Assembly: GCF_004359985.1 (NCBI RefSeq)
Contig: NZ_SMRO01000002.1
Location: forward strand, 1,127,135 to 1,191,134
Reading direction: 5' to 3'
Length of the DNA: 64,000 bases
DNA from: Paraburkholderia flava
GTDB lineage: Bacteria > Pseudomonadota > Gammaproteobacteria > Burkholderiales > Burkholderiaceae
Position 1 is the stretch's first letter. Every line of letters begins with the position of its first letter. Shown here in pieces: positions 10,261 to 17,703 of this stretch. The notes beneath the pieces were generated by a model. It was not told the origin of the DNA, did not search any database, and saw nothing but the letters and a program-made list of their open reading frames with translations. The translations under genes and the position numbers were made by a program.

Positions 10261-10315
10261 AAAAAATCCTGGTAGGTCGGTGCGTGAGCGGTGCAGTCAG
10301 TCAACCGCGCTTTCA

Positions 10316-11371
10316 TCACGATAATGCAATCAGCGCGTCTTCGCCGATCGAAATGCCGACCGGCGTGCCGCGCGCCAGCTCGACGCGACCTGCGACGTCG
10401 ACGATGAGCGCGTCGGGCGCCGCGCCGGCAATCGTCAGACGGGTGCGTTCGCCGAGGAATGCGGCAGCCTCGATCGTGCCGCGCAGATGCGCATGCGCGG
10501 GATCGGCGAGGTATGCGTCCTCGGGACGGAAGAACAGTTCGCGCGACGTGGTGGCGTTTGCATTCGATGAGTGCGCGGCAGGCAGCGGTACCGTACCGCC
10601 AATAGTCGTCAACTGTCCCGCGCGCACTTCTCCAGCCAGCCGGTTGATCGTGCCGATGAACTGCGCGACCGCGCGGCTCGCGGGACGGTAGTAGATATCG
10701 CGCGGCGAGCCGATCTGTTCGATGCGTCCCGCGCTCATCACGACGACGCGGTCGCCGAGTTCCATCGCTTCGGCCTGATCGTGCGTGACGTACACGGTCG
10801 TGATGCCGAGGCCGCGCAGCAGTGCGTTCATTTCGCCGCGCAGCGTGTCGCGCAGTCGTGCGTCGAGTGCGGTCAGCGGCTCGTCGAGCAGCAGCACGCG
10901 CGGTCGCGGTGCAAGTGCGCGGGCAAGCGCAACGCGCTGACGCTGGCCGCCCGACAGCTGATCCACAGGTTTGTCCGCGTGCGCGGTGAGCCGCATCATC
11001 GCGAGCAGTTCGTCGACGCGGCCGTGCGCGACCGCCTTATCGACACCGCGAATACGCAGCCCATAGCCCACGTTGCCGCGCACCGTCAGGTTCGGAAACA
11101 GCGCGTAGCTCTGAAACACCATGCCGACTTCGCGTCGCTCGATCGGCAGCGCGGTGACGTCGTCGGTGCCGAACGCGACGCGGCCGCCCGCATCGGGCGT
11201 TTCGAGCCCGGCGATCATCCGCAGCGTGGTTGTCTTGCCGCAACCCGACGGGCCGAGCAGCACGAGCGTTTCGCCGGCGTCGATGCGCAGGTCGAGCGGT
11301 TCGAGCACGCGTGTGCCGCGAAACGTCTTCGCGCACTGCGTGAGGGTGATCGGAATCGAGGCGGGGGTCAT
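10316..11371 (-). CDS. ABC transporter ATP-binding protein (PotA/UgpC type)
   Basis: Energises the importer formed with the two permeases and the binding protein upstream. The 351 residues carry Walker A GPSGCGKTT at 40-48, the LSGGQ signature, Walker B LLLDEP, and a C-terminal TOBE regulatory domain (from about residue 255, with FFRPEDAYL). The start at 11371 overlaps the end of the permease gene by 4 bases, which favours it over the longer open frame reaching 11623. The architecture matches spermidine/putrescine, iron and 2-aminoethylphosphonate importers. Confidence 0.88.
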   Translation of the reverse strand: MTPASIPITLTQCAKTFRGTRVLEPLDLRIDAGETLVLLGPSGCGKTTTLRMIAGLETPDAGGRVAFGTDDVTALPIERREVGMVFQSYALFPNLTVRGNVGYGLRIRGVDKAVAHGRVDELLAMMRLTAHADKPVDQLSGGQRQRVALARALAPRPRVLLLDEPLTALDARLRDTLRGEMNALLRGLGITTVYVTHDQAEAMELGDRVVVMSAGRIEQIGSPRDIYYRPASRAVAQFIGTINRLAGEVRAGQLTTIGGTVPLPAAHSSNANATTSRELFFRPEDAYLADPAHAHLRGTIEAAAFLGERTRLTIAGAAPDALIVDVAGRVELARGTPVGISIGEDALIALS

Positions 11372-12339
11372 GGCGAATCTTCCTGCGGATCGGTGGAAAG
11401 CGGCGCCGCAGGGGCGGCATGGGTTGCACGCGGGCGGCGGCGTTTCGTCGTGTTGCGCTGGCCGGTCGGGTCGACGCCGAACCACTGCATCGCGACGAGC
11501 AGCGGCATTGTCATAATGAAGAACAGGATCGTGTACGCGCTGCCGATCTCGATGCGCAGCGACGCGTACGTATCGGCGAGACCGACGGGCAGCGTTTTCG
11601 TGTCGGGCGTGTGCAGCATCCATGTGAGATTGAATTCGCCGATCGACAGCGTGAGCACCGCAAGCGCACCCGCGACGATGCCGGGCCGCGCGTTCGGCAG
11701 CACGATCGTCACGAAGCGCTGCATGAACGTCGCGCCGAGACTCGCAGCGCCTTCCTCGAGCGTGCGCAGGTCCGCGCTCGCGCAGATCGCCGCGACCGCG
11801 CGGACCATGAACGGCAGCGTGAACACCACATGCCCGACGACGATGAACAGTATGCTCATTCGAAACGCGGTAAAGCCGCCGTAAACGACGAGCAGTGCGA
11901 GCGCCGACGCGAGTCCGGGTAGCGCGATCGGCAGCACCAGCAGCTCTTCGACGAAGCGTGCCGCGCGCGTTTTGCTGCGTGCGAGCGCGTAGCCGGCCGG
12001 CACGCCTGTCACGAGCGTCACAGCGAGCGTAATCGCCGCGATTTCAAGCGATAAAAACACCGAGCCGCTGTACTGTGCCCACACTTCGGCGAGCCAGCGC
12101 AGCGTCAGGCCGCTCGATACGCCCTTGAAGTAATTGACGGTCAGGCCCGCGACGATCGACATCACGACGGGCACGATCAGGAATGCGCACAGCAGTAGCG
12201 TGACGCCCCATTGCGCGATGGCGAGCAGCGCGCGCGACTGGAAGCGTGACGAAAGGCGTGTTTGTGGTGCGGCGGTATGGGTCGGTGAATTCATGAGGCA
12301 GCGCGGATCGGACGATGTATTGCGCGGCGCACGGATCAT
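11368..12339 (-). CDS. ABC transporter permease, second subunit (PotC type)
   Basis: A 323-residue inner-membrane permease with about six hydrophobic segments and the cytoplasmic EAA loop (LEEGAASLGATFMQRFVTIVLP) that docks the ATPase. The start at 12339 forms an ATGA overlap with the stop of the preceding permease. A second ATG at 12294 (308 residues) is possible, but neither has a strong ribosome site, so coupling decides. The C-terminal 30 residues are basic and Pro/Ala-rich. It belongs to the operon with binding protein, first permease and ATPase. Confidence 0.83.
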   Translation of the reverse strand: MIRAPRNTSSDPRCLMNSPTHTAAPQTRLSSRFQSRALLAIAQWGVTLLLCAFLIVPVVMSIVAGLTVNYFKGVSSGLTLRWLAEVWAQYSGSVFLSLEIAAITLAVTLVTGVPAGYALARSKTRAARFVEELLVLPIALPGLASALALLVVYGGFTAFRMSILFIVVGHVVFTLPFMVRAVAAICASADLRTLEEGAASLGATFMQRFVTIVLPNARPGIVAGALAVLTLSIGEFNLTWMLHTPDTKTLPVGLADTYASLRIEIGSAYTILFFIMTMPLLVAMQWFGVDPTGQRNTTKRRRPRATHAAPAAPLSTDPQEDSP

Positions 12340-13160
12340 GCGGTCGCCGCGACGGCAGAACCCGTCGCATTGCGCGCAAGTGCGAGCACGAGCCACGTGA
12401 CGATGCCGAGCACGATCGACAGACCCGCAGCCGTGACCATGTTCGCGTTCAGCGTGAACTCGGTGTAGATCGTCATCGGCAGCACGGAGATATCGGTGGC
12501 GAGCGTGAACGCGGTGCCGAACGCGCCCATCGCGGTCGCGAAGCACACGGCGCCCGCAGCGATCAGGCCAGGCGACAGCGCCGGCAACACGATGTCGCGC
12601 ATGATCTGCCACGGCGATGCGCCGAGCGAACGCGCGGCTTCTTCGAGCGATGCGTCGAGCTTGGTGGCGGATGCCATCACGGTGACGATTACGCGTGGAA
12701 TCGAGAAGTACAGATAGCCGATGAACAGACCGGCCATCGAATAGGCGAATACCCAGCGATCGCCGGTCAGCTTCATCGACAGCGCGCCGATCAACCCCTG
12801 ACGTCCCGCCAGCATGATCACCATGAAACCGACGACGACGCCGGGAAATGCGAGCGGGAACGTCAGCAGCGCGAGCAGCAAACGCTTGCCCGGAAACTCG
12901 CTGCGCGCGAGCAGCAGACCCGCGATCACCGACAGCACGAGCGTCGCCGCGGTCACTGCAGCCGACAGCAGCACCGTCGCGCCGAGACTCTGCATGTAGC
13001 GCTCGTTCGACAGCAACGCGCGGTACGTCGCGAACGCGTGACCGTCGGCGCTCACCTGCAGCAGCGCGACCATCGGCAGCAGCCAGAATGCGATGAACAC
13101 GACGAGCGCCGGCGCGAGCAATGCAACGCGCCAGCGCAGCGGGAACGTGATGTCGTTCAA
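12336..13160 (-). CDS. ABC transporter permease, first subunit (PotB type)
   Basis: A 274-residue permease with six hydrophobic segments and the EAA motif LEEAARSLGASPWQIMRDIVLP. I chose the TTG at 13160 as start because it overlaps the stop of the binding-protein gene and has AGGTG a few bases upstream; no ATG or GTG lies in frame near it. The open frame that continues to 13325 runs inside the binding-protein gene and has arginine-rich, non-membrane sequence, so I exclude it. It pairs with the following permease as a heterodimer. Confidence 0.8.
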   Translation of the reverse strand: MNDITFPLRWRVALLAPALVVFIAFWLLPMVALLQVSADGHAFATYRALLSNERYMQSLGATVLLSAAVTAATLVLSVIAGLLLARSEFPGKRLLLALLTFPLAFPGVVVGFMVIMLAGRQGLIGALSMKLTGDRWVFAYSMAGLFIGYLYFSIPRVIVTVMASATKLDASLEEAARSLGASPWQIMRDIVLPALSPGLIAAGAVCFATAMGAFGTAFTLATDISVLPMTIYTEFTLNANMVTAAGLSIVLGIVTWLVLALARNATGSAVAATA

Positions 13161-14227
13161 TGCATCACCTGAAGATACTGCTCGCCGAAACTCTGCTGCT
13201 TGCCGGCCATCTTCGAGAAATCGACGGCATGGGCGCGTGCATAGTCGCTCGCGGGCAGGAACTTCGCGGCGGCGTCGGCGCTCATCGCGTTCGCACGGAC
13301 CGGACGCAGGTACGCGTTCGCCCACAGCTTCTGGCCTTCGTCGGACAGCACGAAATCGAGCACCTTCTTGCCGTTCGCTTCGTGCGGCGCGCCCTTCACG
13401 AGACTCATCACGTACGGCACCGCGATCGTGCCTTCCTTCGGAATCACGAACGCGACGTTCGCGTGATCCTTGTACTCCGCACGGTACGCGTCGAAGTCGT
13501 AGTCGAGCAGGATCGGAATTTCACCGGATAGCACGCGCGCATACGCGGTCTGCTTCGGCACGATCGGGGCGTTGGCCTTCAGCTTGCGGAACCAGTCGAG
13601 TGCGGGCTGGAAGTTATCGAAGTTGCCGCCGAGCGCCTCGTTCACCGCAACCGCGCCCGCATAGCCGACGAATGCGCTAGACGGATCGAGGTAACCGATC
13701 ATGCCTTTGTATTCCGGCTTCAACAGATCGGCCCACGATTGCGGCACCGGCCGGCCTTCAAGCGCATCCTTGTTGACGAAGAAACCGAGCGTGCCCGAGT
13801 GGATCGCGAACCAGTAGCCTTGCGGGTCCTTCAGGTTCGCCGGAATGTCGTCCCAGTGCGCCGGCTTGTACGGCTGGATCACACCCTTGTCCTTCGCCTG
13901 GAATGCCGACGACACGCCGAGATAAACCACATCGGCGACCGGGCTCTTCTGCTCGGCCATCATCTGCGCGATCGCCTGGCCCGAGTTCTTGTTGTCGAAC
14001 GGCACGCGGATGCCGGTCTTCTGCTGGATCGCCTTGATCTGGCTCGCCCAGTCGGCCCATTCGGGCGGGCAGTTGTAGCAGATCGCGGTTTCGTCGGCGG
14101 ATGCGGACGTCGGCGCAACGAATGTTGCGAGCAATGCGCCGGTCGAGATCGTGGCGAGTGCGAACGATGCGGCTCTGCGCAGCGTCCGTGAGAAAAGGGT
14201 AGGGCCGGAGCGGGAACGGCGGATCAC
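13157..14227 (-). CDS. ABC transporter periplasmic substrate-binding protein (PotD/FbpA-like)
   Basis: A 356-residue extracellular solute-binding protein. The Sec signal peptide spans roughly residues 1-44 and ends TSASA. The mature protein begins DETAICYNCPPEW and contains the family-1 binding-protein pattern (FDNKNSGQAIAQMMAEQ, then PDVVYLG-type and LDPSS motifs). The GTG start at 14227 has an AGGAG site seven bases upstream. Longer frames run into the lacI-type gene and are arginine-rich. The ligand is unknown; the terminal phosphodiesterase gene suggests a phosphorylated compound. Confidence 0.82.
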   Translation of the reverse strand: MIRRSRSGPTLFSRTLRRAASFALATISTGALLATFVAPTSASADETAICYNCPPEWADWASQIKAIQQKTGIRVPFDNKNSGQAIAQMMAEQKSPVADVVYLGVSSAFQAKDKGVIQPYKPAHWDDIPANLKDPQGYWFAIHSGTLGFFVNKDALEGRPVPQSWADLLKPEYKGMIGYLDPSSAFVGYAGAVAVNEALGGNFDNFQPALDWFRKLKANAPIVPKQTAYARVLSGEIPILLDYDFDAYRAEYKDHANVAFVIPKEGTIAVPYVMSLVKGAPHEANGKKVLDFVLSDEGQKLWANAYLRPVRANAMSADAAAKFLPASDYARAHAVDFSKMAGKQQSFGEQYLQVMH

Positions 14228-14264
14228 AGCGGGTCTCCTGATGGTCGGGCGGAACGGGAACGGA

Positions 14265-15332
14265 TCAGACGGCACTGCGCGGACGCGTGCCTGCAGACGG
14301 ATGAGCGAGCGTTGTCGACGACGTGGATGCGATCGTCGCAATCGTCGCGCCTTCGCGCAGCGTGTGCGGCAGCGTCAATGCGAGCGGCGCGTCGTGGTTC
14401 GTGTTGTCGAGACGTGCGACGAGGCGCTGCCAGGCAGCGCTACCGATCTCGCGATTCGGCGCGACGATGCTCGCGAGCGGCGGCGACAGCAGCTCGCCCA
14501 TCGCGAGACCGTCGAAGCCGAGAATCGACATGTCGGTCGGAATCTGCAGACGTGCGCGGCGCAGACCGCGCATCACGACCATCGCGAGCAGGTCGTTGCT
14601 GCAGAACAGCGCGGTCGGGCGCTGCGGACCGGTGGTCAGATGCGCGAGCACCGATGGCGCGAGTTCGTCCGCGTTGAAGTCGATTTCGAGCGCGGGCGCT
14701 GGCGCGAGACCGGCCTGCTGCATCGCCTGTGCGTAGCCGAGATGACGCAGCCGCGCGCGGTCCGATGCGGCGAGCGTGCCCGCGAGCATCAGGATGCGGC
14801 GATGGCCGTGCGCGATCAGCATGCGCACGCCGTCGTACGCGGCGAGACGGTTATCGACCGATACCGCCGGACGACGCACCGTGTCGTTGTGCGTGAGCAC
14901 GTAGAGCAGACCGTCGCGGTCGAGTTCATCGAGCATCGGATGCGTGTCCGCATCGGCGACCGTGAGGATCATCCCTTCGACGCGTTGTGCGCGCAGCGTT
15001 TCGATTGCGTGGCGTTCGCGATCGGCGTCGTACTGCGTCGTCATCAGCATCAGACGATAGCCTTGCGCGGACGCGAGATCGTCGATGCCTTGCAGGCATT
15101 CGGCGAACACCGGGTTCGCGACAGTCGGCATCACGACGCCGATCAGCCGCGTGCGTTCGCCGCGCAGCTGCCGACCGATCGGGCTGGGACGGAAGTGCAG
15201 CGCGTCGATCGACTGACGGACTTTTTCTAGCGTGACTGGATTGACCGTGTGCGGCGCGTTGATCGCGCGCGAGACCGTCGCGATGGAGAAACCTGCATGC
15301 GCGGCGACGTCCCGGATCGTCGGAATCGTCAA
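14265..15332 (-). CDS. LacI family transcriptional regulator
   Basis: A 355-residue repressor. The N-terminal helix-turn-helix TIRDVAAHAGFSIATVSRAIN (residues 4-24) and hinge helix are followed by a periplasmic-binding-protein-like effector domain (RLIGVVMPTVANPVF onward). First in line of the leftward operon with the ABC importer and phosphodiesterase, 37 bases from the binding-protein gene, so it probably controls that operon. A LacI-type palindrome lies 14 bases upstream of its start. The effector should be the transported ligand or a derivative. Confidence 0.88.
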   Translation of the reverse strand: MTIPTIRDVAAHAGFSIATVSRAINAPHTVNPVTLEKVRQSIDALHFRPSPIGRQLRGERTRLIGVVMPTVANPVFAECLQGIDDLASAQGYRLMLMTTQYDADRERHAIETLRAQRVEGMILTVADADTHPMLDELDRDGLLYVLTHNDTVRRPAVSVDNRLAAYDGVRMLIAHGHRRILMLAGTLAASDRARLRHLGYAQAMQQAGLAPAPALEIDFNADELAPSVLAHLTTGPQRPTALFCSNDLLAMVVMRGLRRARLQIPTDMSILGFDGLAMGELLSPPLASIVAPNREIGSAAWQRLVARLDNTNHDAPLALTLPHTLREGATIATIASTSSTTLAHPSAGTRPRSAV

Positions 15333-15345
15333 GATTTACCCCGTT

Positions 15346-15357
15346 GAAAACGTTTTC
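15346..15357. promoter_or_regulatory. LacI-type operator palindrome
   Basis: The perfect 12-base palindrome GAAAACGTTTTC with the central CG typical of LacI-family operators. It lies just upstream of the LacI-family gene start at 15332, so autoregulation of the lacI-ABC operon is likely. Recognised by eye; no footprint is known. Confidence 0.65.
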
Positions 15358-15427
15358 TTCGACGGATTATCGGGGCCGTTTATGACTGCGCGATGACTGC
15401 AGAGGCAGACGGGGCGGGGCGCTCCGT

Positions 15428-15456
15428 TTGGCCGGCCTGCGGGGCGATGGTAGAAT
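15428..15456 (+). promoter_or_regulatory. Putative promoter of the tRNA-Leu gene
   Basis: TTGGCC (15428-15433) and TAGAAT (15451-15456) are separated by 17 bases and end 13 bases before the mature tRNA 5' end. This fits a sigma-70 promoter for a single stable-RNA gene. Confidence 0.5.
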
Positions 15457-15469
15457 CGCGTCCGCCCTT

Positions 15470-15834
15470 GCCGGGGTGATGAAATTGGTAAACATAGCGG
15501 ACTTAAAACATTGAGTGCCCGGCCGGAAACGGCCGGTGCAGAACCCCTCAAATTCGGCGAACCCCCTGACGTGCAGCGCGCGCCGAGGCAACGCCGAGCC
15601 AAGCCCTCCATGCACGCAGCTTCTTCGCTGTGCGTGGTGCGGAAGGTGTAGAGACTAGACGGGGGGCGCCTAAGGCAGCGCGGCGGAAGATTCTGCTGCG
15701 CATGCGACGGTGAAGGCATAGTCCAGCGCACGAACGGTTCGCGAGTTTCTTCTCGAGGCCGGCGTCGAAAGACGTGGTGTGACGAAAATCCGCCGCTTAA
15801 CAGCTTGCCGGTTCGAGTCCGGTCCCCGGCACCA
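15470..15834 (+). tRNA. tRNA-Leu(UAA), interrupted by a group I intron
   Basis: The exons are 15470-15504 and 15785-15834. Joined, they give an 85-nt class II tRNA. The acceptor stem GCCGGGG pairs with CCCCGGC, CCA is encoded (15832-15834), the anticodon stem is GCGGA/TCCGC around loop CTTAAAA (anticodon UAA), the variable arm is GCT-TAAC-AGC, and the T arm is GCCGG-TTCGAGT-CCGGT. Every stem closes only after removal of 15505-15784. Because of the gap, an intron-unaware tRNA finder could miss it. Upstream is a plausible promoter; downstream is an island-like region. Confidence 0.93.
15505..15784 (+). ncRNA. Group I self-splicing intron (IC3-like) in the tRNA-Leu anticodon loop
   Basis: A 280-nt insert between U34 and A35. 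The 5' exon ends in U, and the intron ends in G (15784). P1 is ACUU (15501-15504) with GAGU (15513-15516), giving the splice-site U-G wobble. P2 is CCGGCCG/CGGCCGG (15519-15536) with a GAAA loop. P3 pairs CCCCUC (15544-15549) with the G-run at 15661-15666. P4 is CGGCG/CGCCG (15555-15559, 15592-15596). P7 is GACUA/UAGUC (15653-15657, 15719-15723). Conserved core strings such as GCCGAGCCAAGC, UAGAGACUAGAC, CCUAAGGC and GUGAAGGCAUAGUCC match what I recall of the Azoarcus tRNA-Ile intron. No homing-endonuclease frame is present. Confidence 0.92.
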
Positions 15835-16133
15835 GGTTCTTCCAGGCATCTTCCGTGGGCTACCAGAAAACGCTGCAAGTCAACGGTTTGAGGGCGTTTT
15901 GCCGATTAGGGTACTCAAGACTTCCCATTGTCATCCACGCAAACAGGTTCGCGGTCGCCCGCTTCACGAGATAGCTCTACCGCGTCGCAACCTCGACGCC
16001 AGACAGAGAAAGCTGGATTTCGCCCATCGCATCGGTGAGAGGCTACTGTCGTTTGTCACCGCGCATGCGAACCCCTGTGCTGTGTGTAAGGGCATCCTCG
16101 CTGGGGAAGATAGAGCTCATTGCGTGCACGTGT
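15835..16133. other. Non-coding stretch downstream of tRNA-Leu
   Basis: No gene I can support. The open frames here encode arginine/histidine-rich sequence resembling nothing I know. The position directly behind a tRNA 3' end, before a block of accessory genes, would suit the worn end of an integrated element, but I see no integrase and no clear direct repeat of the tRNA end. Confidence 0.4.
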
Positions 16134-17027
16134 CTAGCGCCGAACAATCCTCCGGATGACGGATGCTGCGCGCGGGAACGTAGCCTGGAGACGGTGGCGC
16201 ATCACGCGCGGATGGAACCGGCGGATTAGCGTGCGCTCCCAGTCCGTGCATTGCCTCTCCATTTCTTGCCAGCTCGAAAGGTCGCTACCGGCCTTTATTT
16301 GCACGAAGAATTCCATGTCGCCTAGCTCAGTGTCGTAGAACTGCGAGCACTGCACCGCGATCAGTCCTGCGCCGACAAGATCGCGCATCAGGCTCGCGAA
16401 GCTGGCAGGTGTAAAGACCCAGCAGTGCACGTCCCGATATGTACCACTGGCAGCGTCTGACGCGAAGGCCTGAGCTTGCTGCAGCGTGAACTCCGTGGGC
16501 GTGTCGAACCCTTTGCCGCGCCATCGATCGGCTGCATCGATCAGGGTGTAATACCTGGCGAAATCCAATACTTGGTCGGGTAGCGGGCGGCGCGTCCGCG
16601 CCTGATATGCGGGGGTCACGTCTGCGAGCACGGTAACCCGTCGTTTGAAATCGAAGGTGAAGCGCTTGTCGGGAATCACTAGCCGGATTTCGCCACCAGG
16701 CTTTAGGGCTGCAACGAGCTCGCAGAGCCACGTGATCAGATCGGGAACATGTTCGATCACATGTGAAGCCACGATATAGTCGACCTTCTTACCCAGCGCT
16801 TCGAGAAGGGTATTCTTGCCCCAGACCCCACCGACGTCCACGATTGCCGATGTATCGACATATGGATCGCTTTGATACTTGTTCCGCAACGTCTCGGTGT
16901 CGGCGTGATCTACGTAAATGACCGGTCCGTCCGATCGCTGCACAACCGGCCGTGCCAGTGCACCGATCTCCGCACCAGTTAGCGTGGCGAGCTGAAGGCC
17001 ACCTACGATCTTCATTCTGCGGTTCAT
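16134..17027 (-). CDS. Class I SAM-dependent methyltransferase
   Basis: A 297-residue protein with the Methyltransf_11-type core. A glycine-containing motif (TSAIVDVGGVWGKN) replaces the usual SAM loop, followed by ASHVIEHVPDLITWL and LKPGGEIRLVIPDKRFTFD, the hallmark post-motif. The C-terminal third is basic. Such enzymes often modify surface polysaccharides. It is alone on the minus strand between the intron-containing tRNA and a divergent dioxygenase operon. Its codon use is visibly less GC-biased than that of flanking operons, which supports acquisition by transfer. Substrate unknown. Confidence 0.75.
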   Translation of the reverse strand: MNRRMKIVGGLQLATLTGAEIGALARPVVQRSDGPVIYVDHADTETLRNKYQSDPYVDTSAIVDVGGVWGKNTLLEALGKKVDYIVASHVIEHVPDLITWLCELVAALKPGGEIRLVIPDKRFTFDFKRRVTVLADVTPAYQARTRRPLPDQVLDFARYYTLIDAADRWRGKGFDTPTEFTLQQAQAFASDAASGTYRDVHCWVFTPASFASLMRDLVGAGLIAVQCSQFYDTELGDMEFFVQIKAGSDLSSWQEMERQCTDWERTLIRRFHPRVMRHRLQATFPRAASVIRRIVRR

Positions 17028-17391
17028 CGCGCAGTTTGGAAGTTTTTGGAAGACACCACTTTAGCATTGGAATTTTACTTCAGCCCAAAAACGTACTGAT
17101 CATTGATGTATCCATTGGATACGATGTGGTGAGCGCAAGAAGTTTCCCGAGTGCCTGCAATATATAAGCCGTCCAGCGTGCGGCACGGTGGTGGGTGCGA
17201 TAGAGAACTTCGTTGCCCTGACCCACGATAGATCGCCGCACGCACGAGAACACTTGCTGTCGCTTTGACCTTGCTCCGGTATTCACCATTCGTAGTGCGC
17301 GCCGTGACTGCGGGCGAATTCCCGCCTGCTCGGGACTGCAATCCCGCCTAAGCACTTGCCCTGGTTGTGAACCCCGAATTGGCTGCTTAAT

Positions 17392-17403
17392 TTGTATATA
17401 CAA
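17392..17403. promoter_or_regulatory. GntR-type operator, distal copy
   Basis: The perfect palindrome TTGTATATACAA. It resembles sites of GntR-family regulators of the HutC/FadR kind (TTGTATxTACAA). The second identical copy is 188 bases downstream. No GntR gene lies in the window, so the regulator is elsewhere or outside the window. Confidence 0.6.
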
Positions 17404-17579
17404 GCCTGAGGCAAGTACAGAAAACCCCCTGATCGCGGGCAGCTTCAAGAGCTATCCCGCCGCAACGAACACGCAACACAGGCAACGCGAATAAACGCCA
17501 CCAGCCCCACTTAAGTGTTTTCCCGGACGCCAGCGAGAACTCCTTGCTGTGATTCAAGGTTCAACCTATTGTGCATACC

Positions 17580-17591
17580 TTGTATATACAA
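17580..17591. promoter_or_regulatory. GntR-type operator, proximal copy
   Basis: A second perfect TTGTATATACAA, 112 bases before the ribosome site of the dioxygenase gene. The 188-base centre spacing to the first copy is about 18 helical turns, which would allow DNA looping. Likely controls the operon from 17704 onward. Confidence 0.6.
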
Positions 17592-17703
17592 TTCTTCGAT
17601 ACGGCAGAGCGCCCCAACGGAATACGTCAGACGTTCAGGGTGAACAAGATTCTTCGTGTCAGACAGCAAGCGTGACGAGGCATCAATTCAATTTGGAGAG
17701 CTA

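Larger units (their letters stand above)
17028..17703. other. Long intergenic region ahead of the dioxygenase-transport operon
   Basis: About 650 bases between divergent genes, with lower GC than average. It holds the two identical TTGTATATACAA palindromes listed separately. The open frames in it are short and rich in Arg/Ser/Cys, and I regard them as non-coding. Confidence 0.5.

Noticed and set aside
11419..13172. Plus-strand frames antisense to the PotABCD-like genes
   Set aside because: Arginine-rich shadows; the minus-strand genes have clear ABC motifs.
15505..15784. Considered a riboswitch or a mobile-element fragment
   Set aside because: The P1, P2, P3, P4 and P7 helices and exact restoration of the tRNA fit only a group I intron.
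15336..15878. Open frame through the intron-containing tRNA
   Set aside because: The tRNA and intron structure explain this region completely; the frame has no coding features.
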